A stretch of 64,000 bases of DNA from Dryomyza anilis (lineage: Eukaryota; Arthropoda; Insecta; Diptera; Dryomyzidae): assembly GCA_951804985.1 (NCBI GenBank), contig OX638131.1, forward strand, positions 39,029,544 through 39,093,543. The letters are read 5' to 3'. Numbering within the stretch: position 1 is the stretch's first letter; every line of letters begins with the position of its first letter. Positions 54,111 through 64,000 of this stretch are shown here, piece by piece. A model generated the notes under the pieces. The model was given only the letters and a program-made list of their open reading frames with translations, was not told the origin of the DNA and ran no database searches. The translations under genes were made by a program, and so were the position numbers.

Positions 54111-57100
54111 ATGAAATTGTACGGCGGCACAATAACGTTTCTCTGTGTAGTACTTTTCGCCCTGGACGTGCTGCAACGCACGGACGCCTGTTTGCCACGC
54201 CTCAACATGTTTGGACCGCACAATAACAAGGAGGACGCCGAGCAGCCCTACGATCACGAAGCAGAGGAGCGCGCCGAGTGGACAACGGTAGATAATTTGC
54301 AAATGAGCATCATGCTGCCATAGATTAGCGTCATTTAGAGTCACTTTTAAGCTTTCTGTAACACCCATACAGAGTGACTGGATTGAGAAGAACAAACATC
54401 CACTGGAAGTACACGAGGTCACCACCAAAGACGGTTACATACTGCAGTTGCATCGGCTGCCAAAACCAGGTCATCGTCCGGTTCTATTAGTGCATGGACT
54501 GCTCACTTCGTCGCTCAGTTGGCTGATAATGGGGCCCAACAAGAGTCTTGGTAAGTAAGTGTTGTAAAAATCATCAACATCCGCAATATCAAAAGGCACT
54601 ACGAAACAAACCCCAAATAAAAATAATCTCGAAAATATAAAAACCCCAAAATTATACATACGATTTGGGGGTTTATTCATATGAAGTACTATATTTTTCT
54701 TTTAGGAACTTTCTTTATTGGAGTAGTAACTTTTTTTAGAATTTTTGGTATTATTTCAGATTGAAAAAAAAAACCCTATTTTATATATAACCTCGATATT
54801 TATACCCTACACCTCTGAGGTACAGGGTATATTAAGTTTGTGCAGATATTGAAACGTCCATTAGGAGGCTTGTACGATATGAAAAAGTATATATATTCTT
54901 AATCAGCATCACTACCCGAGTTCGTTTAGCTATGTCTGTCTGTCCGTCTATCTTGTCAGAATGAGGTAAAATTTGGTTGCAATATACTTTAGTTAAAAAT
55001 AGGCTCTGAGAACGGAAATGAAATAAATCGGCAAACGGACACGCCCACCTCCCATACAAGGCACTTTTACATAAATCTTTTGGAACCAATAAGTCGAAAA
55101 GTATTCAAGCTATAGTTATAAAATTAAAAAGTATAATTAGAATTCATCTGAAATATTCCAAAAATTAGTTACCGATTTTTAAAAACAATTCTATGAAATA
55201 GTAGATTTACAAATCTGCATATATGTTTAAATAATATACATTTTATTGTGTTTTTTTTTATTTTTTATTTTTATATTATTGTAATATACGACGAATATTT
55301 CGGATAATGGAATAATATTCTGTGGTTGAGGGTGTTTAGCATATTTAGAACTTTAAAATTTAGGTATACATTAAATATTTCACATTAATATCCTCACCAA
55401 GATGTAGGGTATTCCACAGTCGGACCTTTAAGTCCCCATCTTCCATCTTTCCTCGCTCGTTTTTCATAATTTACCGTGAAACTTTGGGTAATTTAATCAA
55501 TTACACTACTTTACAAAACGAGAAAATGTTTCCTATTCCATATATCATATATACAGAGTGGTTCGCAAATATTTTAGGGGCTGATTTCTTGGTTCATATT
55601 TTGAAAAAATTTGTTCGAGAGTCAGGGTCTGTTTGGAACACCCAATGATACACAGGGTGTTTTCAACGTTTCCTTTACACAAATTGATACAACCGAATAC
55701 TTAATTATAACTTCTACAATGTATAGTCCAGAGCAAAAATATTACATTCATTTTAAAGATAATCGATCATAGTTTCTAGTAAAATTTTAATATTGGCATT
55801 TTATGTGGTGCGCCAGGAGATTTTTCTCATCAAATTAAAAAAATAAATATGTTATTACAACTTTTTTTTTATAAAACTCCGTTTTTCTCGAAATTTGTAT
55901 CTAATATTTTATTTATCTTTTTTTAATATTTGAATGTATCATAGTGTAATAAACAATTTTTTCATACGCTATTTTTATCTCGTACTTACCGTTTTCCTTG
56001 CTGAGCACTCCTTATAGTACTATAGTGCTAAATATTAAGATTAATTTTAATATACTAAAAAATGCTAATAATCCGATATACGTTTAAAATATTTGTACCT
56101 AAATACGAAAAAAATATTTTTTTTATAGACTATTATTATTATTTTAGATCTTATGATAAACAATAAAATGATTTATGTAAATTCAGAAAGTCTAACACAA
56201 CGATCAAAATTACTAACTTTTTCTAACTGTTCTACTTTTTAACATAGCCTTATCAAAATTTGAAAATTTGAATTAATCGCACAACCCTTGTATTAATCTT
56301 ATTTTCTTTTTTATGGGAATTTTGTTTTTATAAAATAAAACTCAAATGTTAGGTATATTTTGATAACAGTTTTGAATGTTATATAATATTTTTATTTATT
56401 TCTATTTAAATTTTATTATTTAATTTTTTTCTTTGGAAGTTCATTCAATAATTGTTATTTATTGGGTGCTATTTTGTGGTACCGTTTCAATATCCTCTGT
56501 ATCCTCATAATCATCACCATCATTGGTGTCGTGTAAATAAGCTAATTGCAGCCCCCACCAACAATCATTTCTCATCACGTCTCACACCACAGCCTTTCTG
56601 TTCTACGCCCAGGACTACGATGTTTGGTTGGCCAACACACGTGGCTCACGTCACGGCCAAAACCACACGTCGCTCGCGCTGTCGGAGTCCGACTTTTGGA
56701 GCTTCAGCTTTCATGAGGTCGGTGCGTTTGACTTGCCAGCCATTGTGGACCACATACGCAATGAGTCCTCGTTCCATCAGTTGATTGTTGTGACACACTC
56801 GGAGGTGCGGACGGGTCAGAGGGAGTGGGTTGTTATGCGTGTGGCCTTAACTTATGGCTTTTCGTATTTGTAGGCATTTAACGCCTTCCTGGTGCTGTTC
56901 ACGCTGCATGAGGAATACAATGAGCGCATTTTGATGTTGCAGGCATTGGCACCACTGGCCGAGCTACACGGTAATGTGCGTCTGAGCAAGGAGGAGATGC
57001 GACGCATCACAAAGTTTGTCAAGGTAAGTGAAATATGGGCCATGATATTTTTAAATTATAAATGGTGAAATTTTATTAAGTACTTTCTCATTTGTATCAG

Positions 57101-60100
57101 AGCAAAATCAAATCGCAGTCTTATGAGGTCTTTCCTCAGAATGAGCTGCGCAAGAGATGTCTTAAACCGAACTCCGATGAGCGCAAGGAGTGTCTCAAGT
57201 TATTTAGAACAATTGTTGGAACTTCACAGCCTAACGCAAGGGTAATATTTATTTTCTTTTATTTTTAAATATAACTCACGGCAAAAATTGTTTACTGATA
57301 ATTTATGAATAAGACGTTCATAAAATATATTTATTCTAATTTTCTTATTTATGAGTTATATTCATGAATTATGTATAATACTAACAAAAATTGCAAATTT
57401 CATGCATAAAAATAAAGGAAAATCATTATGTATTGAAATATGAAATTTAACAGACGTAAAAGTAGCTCAGTGGTTAGTACGTTGGACTGCGAGCCGAAAG
57501 GTCCCCGGTTCAAGCCTGAACTGGGGCTAACAACATCTTTTCATAGAAACATTTTTCTATACCGCGCTACCTATCGGCAGTAATGGCAAACCTACGAGAG
57601 TAAAAAATTGCCTATGAAAAGCTCTCACTCGCCGTTCGGATTCGGCAATAAACTGCAGGTCCCACCACTTTGAGCTCGGCTTAAGTTCTTATAGGACTGT
57701 AGTGCCAAACTATTAAATACTTTTCTTAATAATGTTCCTATCCCATTCACTTGTTATATTTTAAAATACAAAATTTTAACTTTGATCCGCATAATTTGGA
57801 TTTGTTTTTTCCATCTGCAGTCTACGGCTATTTGGAACAGTGAATGATCTTTTAATTATGAATAATAATCATAAAATTTAATTATGACTTATGAATATAT
57901 TATACATTAAACATCAGTAAACATACGCATATTTTTATTCAATTAATCATAATATTTGATTTTTACTAAAATCATATATTATGAATAAAAACCAAATCAT
58001 TATGACTACTTATTCTTGGCTGGATATCATGATTAAGTTTTGCATAATTTATGCGTATGATTTATGAGAACATTTCTCTTTTTGTCAGACTTTAGTCTTA
58101 TTACGTAAATAGGATAAGGCGGAGCACCACAAACTCAACCCATCCAAAATTCATTTGACAACAATTATCCTTTTCAGAAAATTATAAATTCTAAAAATCC
58201 ACCCGGACAAAATTCAATAAAATTTTATTAACATTTTCACTGTATAAAATTCAACACATTTTAGACTTCTTAAAACTTCGAATAAGTTGTCTCTGGTATT
58301 TAAATGAGATTACTAATGATTGTTGGATCTGGTACGATAAGTCGAAACTTAAAATGTCGAAACTAAAAATACCGGGAACAAAAATGTTGAAAATAAAAAT
58401 GTCGAAACCTAAAAATGTCGAAAACAAAAAAGTCGAAAACAAAAATATCGAAAACTAAAACTAAACGACGTTAAATAGGGTGTGTGCGAATTCGACTAAA
58501 TTGCTGACTAAACTAAATTTTGTCGGTAATTCAGTCTTCGACTTTTCAATTTAGCAAGTTTTCGAGCAAACTAAATTGAACTAAATTGGAAGACAGCAAA
58601 CAGACATATGATAATCAATTTATTAGCGACTTTAACAATTACCGGTTACCGAATGGCGGTCGAATAAAAACTCGTACAATTTAGTTTAGTCAGCAATTTA
58701 GTCGAACTCGCACACACCCATAATATGCGAAATAATTTTTTGCCGAAAAATGTAAAAAAAAAATGCAAAGAAAAATTTCAAACCAAAAATTTCAAACTTT
58801 CAACTTTTGTCCGTTACCGGAATATGCCGTGAATCTGCCAGAAAGTTTGTCGTGGTACATTAATAAACCCGAGGCAACCTTTTTGTTATTTTCCGGTATG
58901 TTTTGGACATATTTCCGTCAAACACGCAGATAAACGGAATATTATTGATGTGTATTGTATGCACATTGCTATGCACATCATTTTGGCAAGGTTTAAACAG
59001 TTTAGAAACATTTTTTCAACATATTTCAAACAGACAAAGGCGGAGTTTGTGTCACAAGCTGTTTATTTTCTGCCCGTTCTCAAAATATGCCATGAATCAG
59101 CCAATAAAACTCGATAACATTTTAAAACCTGCTTTACATTTCCCAAAGTTCCATTTATCGGTTTGTTTGCCCGAAATATGCCAGAAATATTCCTAAAAAT
59201 GTCAAAAATTTTGTCACGGGAGGTTGAGAAATATTGTGAAATTTTGATGGCAGATTCTTTTTCCAAACTTCGCCTTTGTCTTTTTGAAGTCATTCGAAAA
59301 ATATTTCTGAATTGACCATGCCAAAAATTTTGTCCGTGAAGTTTGTACAACAAAGTTAACCTTTATATGTATTACTTTCAGTAGATATATATAGTTCATC
59401 AAATTCATATGTAAAAATGATACCTCATAAACATAATTTAATTTTGTCTAAGGATTTTGATAAGGATTATAGTCGGCCTCTTATACCGTTTCGACCATCC
59501 CATTACATAACATGTCTACATTTAGCATGAGATGACTTTTGGTGAATATCGGTCGATTCTATCCAATGTTATAATCAAAACGAGTTGGGAAAGTTAGGTC
59601 ACATGGGTAAGTTCGGTCACATGGGGCGGATTTTTATAGTCGGTCGGGCCCGACTATGGAATACCCTACACCTTTGGTGGGAATGCTTACAGAAATTATT
59701 CATATATCAGAAATTTACGTCTTATATCCCCATAAATTAAAAATTTATATAAAGTATAAAAAACTTAAAAAAAAATTGAAAAATATAATTGGGCGGACCA
59801 CGCCTATATTTAAAATTTTGAAAGGCTAATATTTCATAGATTTGATTTTAATAATTTACGGATCAATTTTCGACTATGAAAACCCGGGAAATAATGAAAA
59901 AAAAATGTGGGCGGATCACGCCCATTTTTGGACCACATATTTTTAGGTGAATTCTAACAATATGTTTGAAATTTTATAGCTATACCTTGAATACTTTTCG
60001 AGTTATTAGTTCCGAAAGAGTTATATAAAAGTGACTTGTATGGGAGGTGGGCGTGTCCGTTGACCGATTTGGCTCATCTCAGTTCCTACTTTTGGCTAAA

Positions 60101-63025
60101 ATATATTGAGACGAAATTTCATCGCATTCTGATCAGTATTTCTCAAGTTATTCTGTATTCGGACAGCAAGACAGCAAGACAGCAAGACGGACAGACAGAC
60201 AGACAGACGGACATGGCTAAACGGACTCGGGTAGTGATGCTGATCAAGAATATATATACTTTTCCATACCGGACACGCCTCCTAAGGGGCGTTACAATAT
60301 ATGCACAAAGTTAATATACCCTGTACCTCATAGGTGTAGGGTATAAATATAGAGACTCCTAAACTTCAGGAAATGCCTATATTACAGTTTCGGCATAGGT
60401 CATTGGTACTTAAGTCGAAACCAAAATTACAACGTGATATATTGATCCATTTAATTCATACGTAATTCACTAAACTCAAAATAGGAACAATAGAAGGAAA
60501 TAAAATAATTAAGTGTAAGTAAAAGATGTGTAAAAAAAAAATAACAGTTTAAGTTCATAATTATATAATATAAATAAAAAAAAGTAATTTATAAAAAGGA
60601 AAAAAACGAATATTGTGTAAAGGAGATATTAACACTAAATTTACTTTTTTACATTAAAATTAAATGTAAACATAAATATGTTTACATGTAAATTAAATGT
60701 TCTTTACATTCAAACATATATATTTTTGCAAGAACGCCGAAAATTATTCATTCTGAACATAAATATGTTTGAACGGAAGCAAAAATATGTTTGGCTGTTA
60801 TTATAATAAAGTTTGGCAATGAAATAATACTTTTGTTTCTATAAAGCTCCGAAGATATATGTAATGCCTGCAAAATTATGTTTGGGAGAGCCGTTTTTTT
60901 TGCAGCGTGTAGTCATCCCAATTTATACTTCGAATAAGCACATTTTTTATCTGGTACAAAACTTTCAAAATCATGGTCAAATGACTGGCACATTTTCTTA
61001 TACATATGATCGGAATATTTTCTATAAAAACATAGAGTAAAGTTTTCATTAAATACTTTGTCGTGGTATCAAAATTGCCCCAATGCATTTGTGCCGACTT
61101 TGCCCCTAGGGACTTTGGCTTATATTCAAGAACCTCTTATATTAAGTGAACCTCTTAATATAAATATAGTCACAAAACAATACTTAATTATAAGAAACAA
61201 TAACGCCAAATACATGTATACTTCATTTTTTTTTAACTAAATACAAACTTTTCTTATAAAAACACTATGGACATTTTGAGAAATACTATAAAAAACACAT
61301 TTAATCTGTATTAAAAACACAAGAAAAACCTTTAAAGGTTTCTCCTGCAAAAACACACACTATTTGGACTTATGATATTATGGAATGGAACAGACGATAT
61401 AAGATGTACTTTTTATATTTCTACCCAAATTTATAAAAAAAATTGTGCAGGGGTTTCTGATACTGATCTGTATTGCACACTGTCAAACTCAATACATTTT
61501 GTAATATCGCATTTATCAATTATAGAAACATAGTAAAATCTAATAGGATTGTGATTGGAAATTACTTAGTGCATATCAAACTAATATAAAGCCTTATAAA
61601 ATAATTGTCTCCTAAATATTGTACTGTTTTGTTGTCCGAGACAAAATATAGGGGGAAAAAGTTACTCATGATTAGACTGAATATGAAATTTCGATTTATG
61701 AACATAATAATCTCTAAAAAGAGTTTAGTTGCAATTAAAGATCTAATTTTTGATTGCAAGTTTGAACTTATTTGAATCTTTTCCACATTTTTAAAACGTC
61801 TATAGTTCTTAATCTTAATTGAAAGACAATTGAAGGGTTTTGGTGCAAAAAAGGCTTCAGTCCATATTTTCCGAAATTGATTTTCAGCATCGTTTGGTAT
61901 CAAAATCATCAATATACGAAGTTCAATGTCTTTAATACACTGAGGGAAAAAAGTAATAAATTGTATTTAAATTAAATACTTTTTATTTAAACTTGATGTA
62001 AATACTTTTTATTCAAATTTATTACGTACGTAATAAAAATTGAAGTAAATACTTTTTATCACTTTTTATTAAGGTTATAACATTTTAGTTTAATCACAAC
62101 ATCATAAATACGTAAATTGGTATTTTAAAAACTATTTATTTCATATAAAGAAGATTAGGAACAGATAAAATTATTATTTTATTTTACTTTTTTCGAAATT
62201 TTTAATAAAATTAAATACTTTTTTATTTATTTTGAAATTAAATACGCACGTAACATTTTTTGTATGGAGAATTACGTTTTTTATTACAAAAGTATTTAAA
62301 ACAAATTTAAATAAATTTAATTTAATTTTATTACGTCACTTTTTTCTTAGTGTACATATTCCACAACATAAGAGTTTTGCTTTTTAACCAAAATATCGCC
62401 ATATTGACAAATTTATTCAGTTTTAATTGCTTTTAAGCCAAACTGAAACATAGAAATTCAATGTATGTGCGAGGGTTTAAATTACAACCGATATCTTAAG
62501 TTAGCTTTAAAACATTTGATTTACATAAGTATAACTTGGACAAAAGTTAGGCCAATTATTATTGAGATTTAGCTTATTAATGTACTCTATCTTTATCGAT
62601 TACAGTCCCTCGATCCCATAGTGTTTGGTCAACTCATACACGGTGGCTCACTGAAGGCCATCGAACACCTAATACAGATTTGGAAATCTGGCGATTTTGT
62701 TGGCTATGACTACGGTGCTGAACTGAATCAACAATATTATAATAGTGTGGAGCCACTTCACTATGATGTGCGGCGCATAACCGTACCGCTGTTGCTGCAT
62801 TTTGGCGAAACGGACGCATTGGCCACTCCGGAGGGCGTGCACCGCATCTACTCCCGACTGCTGGGTCAAAGTACGAACGTCATGGGTGTCTATCGTGTGG
62901 CAGCGGAAAAATTCAACCACCTGGATTTTATAAGTGCGCCGGAGTTACGTACGCTGCTCAATGACAAAGTGTTGCAGTTGCTGAGCCAATATTTTGCCGG
63001 CACGCTGCGCTACGTCATCGAATGA
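54111..63025 (+). CDS. Acid lipase, six exons (425 aa)
   Basis: A secreted or lysosomal lipase that would hydrolyse neutral lipids. Exons by splice sites and phase: 54111-54287, 54373-54550, 56593-56804, 56874-57023, 57101-57241, 62606-63025; the joined frame is open to TGA. Residues 1-26 are a signal peptide. HG at 100-101 is the oxyanion segment (LLVHGLLTSS). DVWLANTRGS is the family signature. The triad is Ser188 (THSEA), Asp356 (FGETDAL) and His391 (FNHLDF). In the family the first motif is normally GHSQG, so both glycines are replaced and Gln has become Glu. Donors are GTAGAT, GTAAGT, GTGCGG, GTAAGT and GTAATA. Introns 2 and 5 (2.0 and 5.4 kb) hold repeats. Length matches the family (about 400-430). 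Start: first ATG with a signal peptide. Confidence 0.85.
54801..55463 (-). repeat. TATACCCTACAC repeat, subfamily P, in lipase intron 2
   Basis: Starts TATACCCTACACCTCTGAGG and ends near CTCGCTCGTTTTT. It is more diverged than 41301-42115 and lacks one of the GGGCG blocks. It accounts for a third of intron 2. Confidence 0.75.
55464..56592. other. Rest of lipase intron 2
   Basis: AT-rich, no nested gene seen. CAACAACCACAGCC-like pyrimidine/CA sequence leads to the acceptor at 56591-56592. Confidence 0.4.
57457..57715 (+). mobile_element. SINE type 1 in lipase intron 5
   Basis: The tRNA-like head (AGTAGCTCAGTGGTTAGTAC, GGTTCAAGCC) and body (CTACCTATCGGCAGTAATGG) up to AGTGCCAAACTATTA. It lacks about 30 bp of the 3' body present in the full copy at 10767. 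It has the same orientation as the gene. Confidence 0.85.
57716..58335. other. Lipase intron 5, AT-rich part
   Basis: Repeated ATTATGAATAATAATCATAA / TATTATGAATA motifs between 57830 and 58080 in both orientations suggest a degraded TIR element; the ends are not clear. Confidence 0.35.
58336..58465. repeat. AAAAATGTCGAAAAC minisatellite
   Basis: About eight imperfect tandem units of 15-17 bp (AAAATGTCGAAACTAA, AAAAATGTCGAAAACAAA). Confidence 0.75.
58478..58719. mobile_element. GGGTGTGTGCGA MITE (Harbinger-like)
   Basis: A 242-bp element with inverted ends of about 40 bp: GGGTGTGTGCGAATTCGACT and AGTCGAACTCGCACACACCC. It is flanked by ATA on both sides (58475-58477, 58720-58722). A 3-bp duplication is compatible with PIF/Harbinger, though the usual target TWA does not fit exactly. 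No coding region. Confidence 0.8.
58800..59345. repeat. ATATGCC-type repetitive segment in intron 5
   Basis: Related to 21955-23335 (GACAAAGGCGGAGTTTGTG, TATTTTCTGC, CAAAATATGCC, TTTCCGTCA). Contains three imperfect inverted pieces of the same motif. Class unknown. Confidence 0.55.
59579..60345 (+). repeat. TATACCCTACAC repeat, subfamily P, full copy in intron 5
   Basis: From AACGAGTTGGGAAAGTTAGG to CATAGGTGTAGGGTATA, with GTCGGTCGGGCCCGACTATG, the two GGGCGGA blocks, the AGCAAGACAG tract and CGGACACGCCTCCTAAGG. Almost a mirror image of 41301-42115; the two copies are highly similar and so probably young. Confidence 0.85.
60346..60911. mobile_element. Right part of a CACGCTGCAAAA-ended element
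   Basis: The right end GCAGCGTG (60904-60911) preceded by ATGTTTGGGAGAGCCGTTTT matches the right end of the 23703-27453 element (ATGTTTGGGAGAACCCTTTT then CCCTGCGTG). Repeats of AAATATGTTTG lie inside. The left end is not identifiable; TA follows the right end. Confidence 0.5.
60912..61935. other. Lipase intron 5, unassigned
   Basis: AT-rich with no recognisable gene. The minus-strand frame 61562-61912 (116 residues) is long for this composition, but I recognise no family. Confidence 0.35.
61938..62352. mobile_element. CACTGAGGGAAA TIR element in intron 5
   Basis: Inverted ends CACTGAGGGAAAAAAGTAAT and ACGTCACTTTTTTCTTAGTG, flanked by TA (61936-61937, 62353-62354). The interior carries repeated AAATACTTTTTATT and TTATTACGTACGTAATAA motifs. 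Length 415 bp, no coding. The ends are closely similar to the CACGGAGGGAAA elements, but the interior is unrelated. Confidence 0.8.
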
Positions 63026-63084
63026 ATAATTTTTGAAAACCACCAAAAAAAAATTCCATTCGCATATAAATTAAGTTACCCAAC

Positions 63085-63090
63085 AATAAA
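63085..63090 (+). terminator. Polyadenylation signal of the lipase gene
   Basis: AATAAA 60 bases after the TGA stop, in CAACAATAAATAATAATG. It implies a short 3' UTR. Confidence 0.7.
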
Positions 63091-64000
63091 TAATAATGCG
63101 CTATTAGAAACTCCCATCGATCTTTTATTTTCTAAAGTCGTTTTTGTGTCTCTGACGCAGCACAAAGTTTTATTAGCTCTGGTTTTTGATATATTGTTGG
63201 CCCAAATCCAAATTGCATAATATTGTCACCACTTTTACTTTCTTCGCAAGATGGACTTGAGAAACAATGAAGTCGATTATCAAAGAAACAGCACGTTAAT
63301 TACTTAGTTGTTGTATTTATTTCATCTTTTGTGCTACTCTTAAAATCCGCAAAATTTTTTACATTCGCTTTTTTTTTTCCTCGAATTCTTTTTGCATTTC
63401 AACGTGTTTTTATTGCTCTGTCTTCTTTTATATTTTTATATACTTTATGCATAAAATTAAAAAACAAAAAGTAAAGAAAAACGTTAAGTGAAAGAAGTTA
63501 AATTGTGTGCACGAATAAGCAAATCAAAACACAAACAACGATTGAGCCCTAAAGCCAAATTGGTAGGTAGTTGAAGTGCCAACAATTTGCTGTTGTTGTT
63601 GTGCTCTCTTATTTACTTACAACAACTACAGGCAACTACAACAACAAGGCAATAACAAAGAAAGCTTAAACAAAATTTTAAAATCAGTGCCAACAATTTG
63701 GGAGACAAAATTGTGAGGTGATTACAGTGTTGAATAGCTGAAAATTTCACAATATCGAATTTATGAAATAAACTCACCAAAAAAAAATATGTTAAAGGTG
63801 TCCTATAAAATGTATATATAACAAAAATAAAAACTTATTTCGCTTAGGAATATTTCAATTTTTTAATAACCTGTACGGATCGCATGGTAACAGACAAACG
63901 TAAGTCCTACGCATGACACATACAGTACATGTGTGTATTCTAGTACAAAAATATTCCCGGGAAAAACTCTACTACAAGCCTGGATGCTGTGTTGTTCGAT
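63091..64000. other. 3' flank of the lipase gene
   Basis: No gene is supported. CAACAACTACAGGCAACTAC and TTGCTGTTGTTGTTGTG are short CAA/TTG-rich repeats around 63590-63650, common in fly non-coding DNA. Confidence 0.4.

Noticed and set aside
54045..54428. Minus-strand 127-residue frame over lipase exons 1-2
   Set aside because: Antisense to the lipase exons; no recognisable domain, and the plus strand has the signal peptide and splice sites.
62669..62920. Minus-strand frame of 83 residues over the last lipase exon
   Set aside because: Shadow of the plus-strand exon, whose frame carries the lipase Asp and His motifs and matches the splice phase.

Overview
The window looks like AT-rich, non-coding-dominated chromosomal DNA of an insect, most likely a cyclorrhaphan fly. 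The evidence is: spliced genes with 69-85 bp introns, TATA plus initiator promoters of arthropod type, an acid lipase of the insect digestive or lysosomal lipase family, Tc1/mariner relics, tRNA-derived SINEs, and dispersed repeats beginning TATACCCTACAC of a kind I associate with higher flies. The species cannot be fixed from sequence alone.

I can support few host genes. (1) Three intronless genes for secreted glycine-rich repeat peptides lie in the first 15 kb (4210-4521 +, 7914-8213 -, 14048-14602 -). They share a signal peptide, a nearly identical core promoter and a C-terminal Tyr-Gly-Arg. (2) A six-exon acid lipase gene occupies 54111-63025 (+), with introns swollen by repeats (one is 5.4 kb). 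It keeps the Ser/Asp/His triad but has a non-standard nucleophile elbow. (3) A possible 46-residue cysteine-rich peptide lies on the minus strand at 38406-38546 behind a TATA box; this is tentative.

Everything else recognisable is mobile or repetitive. From left to right: two Helitrons in reverse orientation carrying a 15-bp minisatellite (2284-3567, 17697-20368); three copies of a DD37E Tc1/mariner element (5940-7221, 15469-16682, 39292-39929); two copies of a second mariner-like family (about 8977-9930, 24151-25047); fold-back cassettes (9940-10440, 12762-13350); a hAT element with perfect 8-bp target duplications and another hAT-like element nested inside it (11563-12404); tRNA-derived SINEs (10767, 17592/20369, 22438, 34452, 57457) and a second SINE type at 37921; two non-LTR retrotransposon relics (25700-27205, 34735-36415); a set of short terminal-inverted-repeat elements whose ends resemble CAC-n-n-AGGGAAA and whose target duplication appears to be 2 bp; and a satellite block at 52480-53880.

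Nested insertions give a relative chronology. A Helitron landed inside a SINE, a mariner and a hAT landed inside the TATACCCTACAC repeats, a TIR element landed inside an older dispersed repeat, and a SINE landed inside another tRNA-like sequence. The most biologically interesting parts are the glycine-rich peptide cluster with its duplicated upstream module, the shared ends of the CAC-type TIR elements, and the altered lipase active-site motif.
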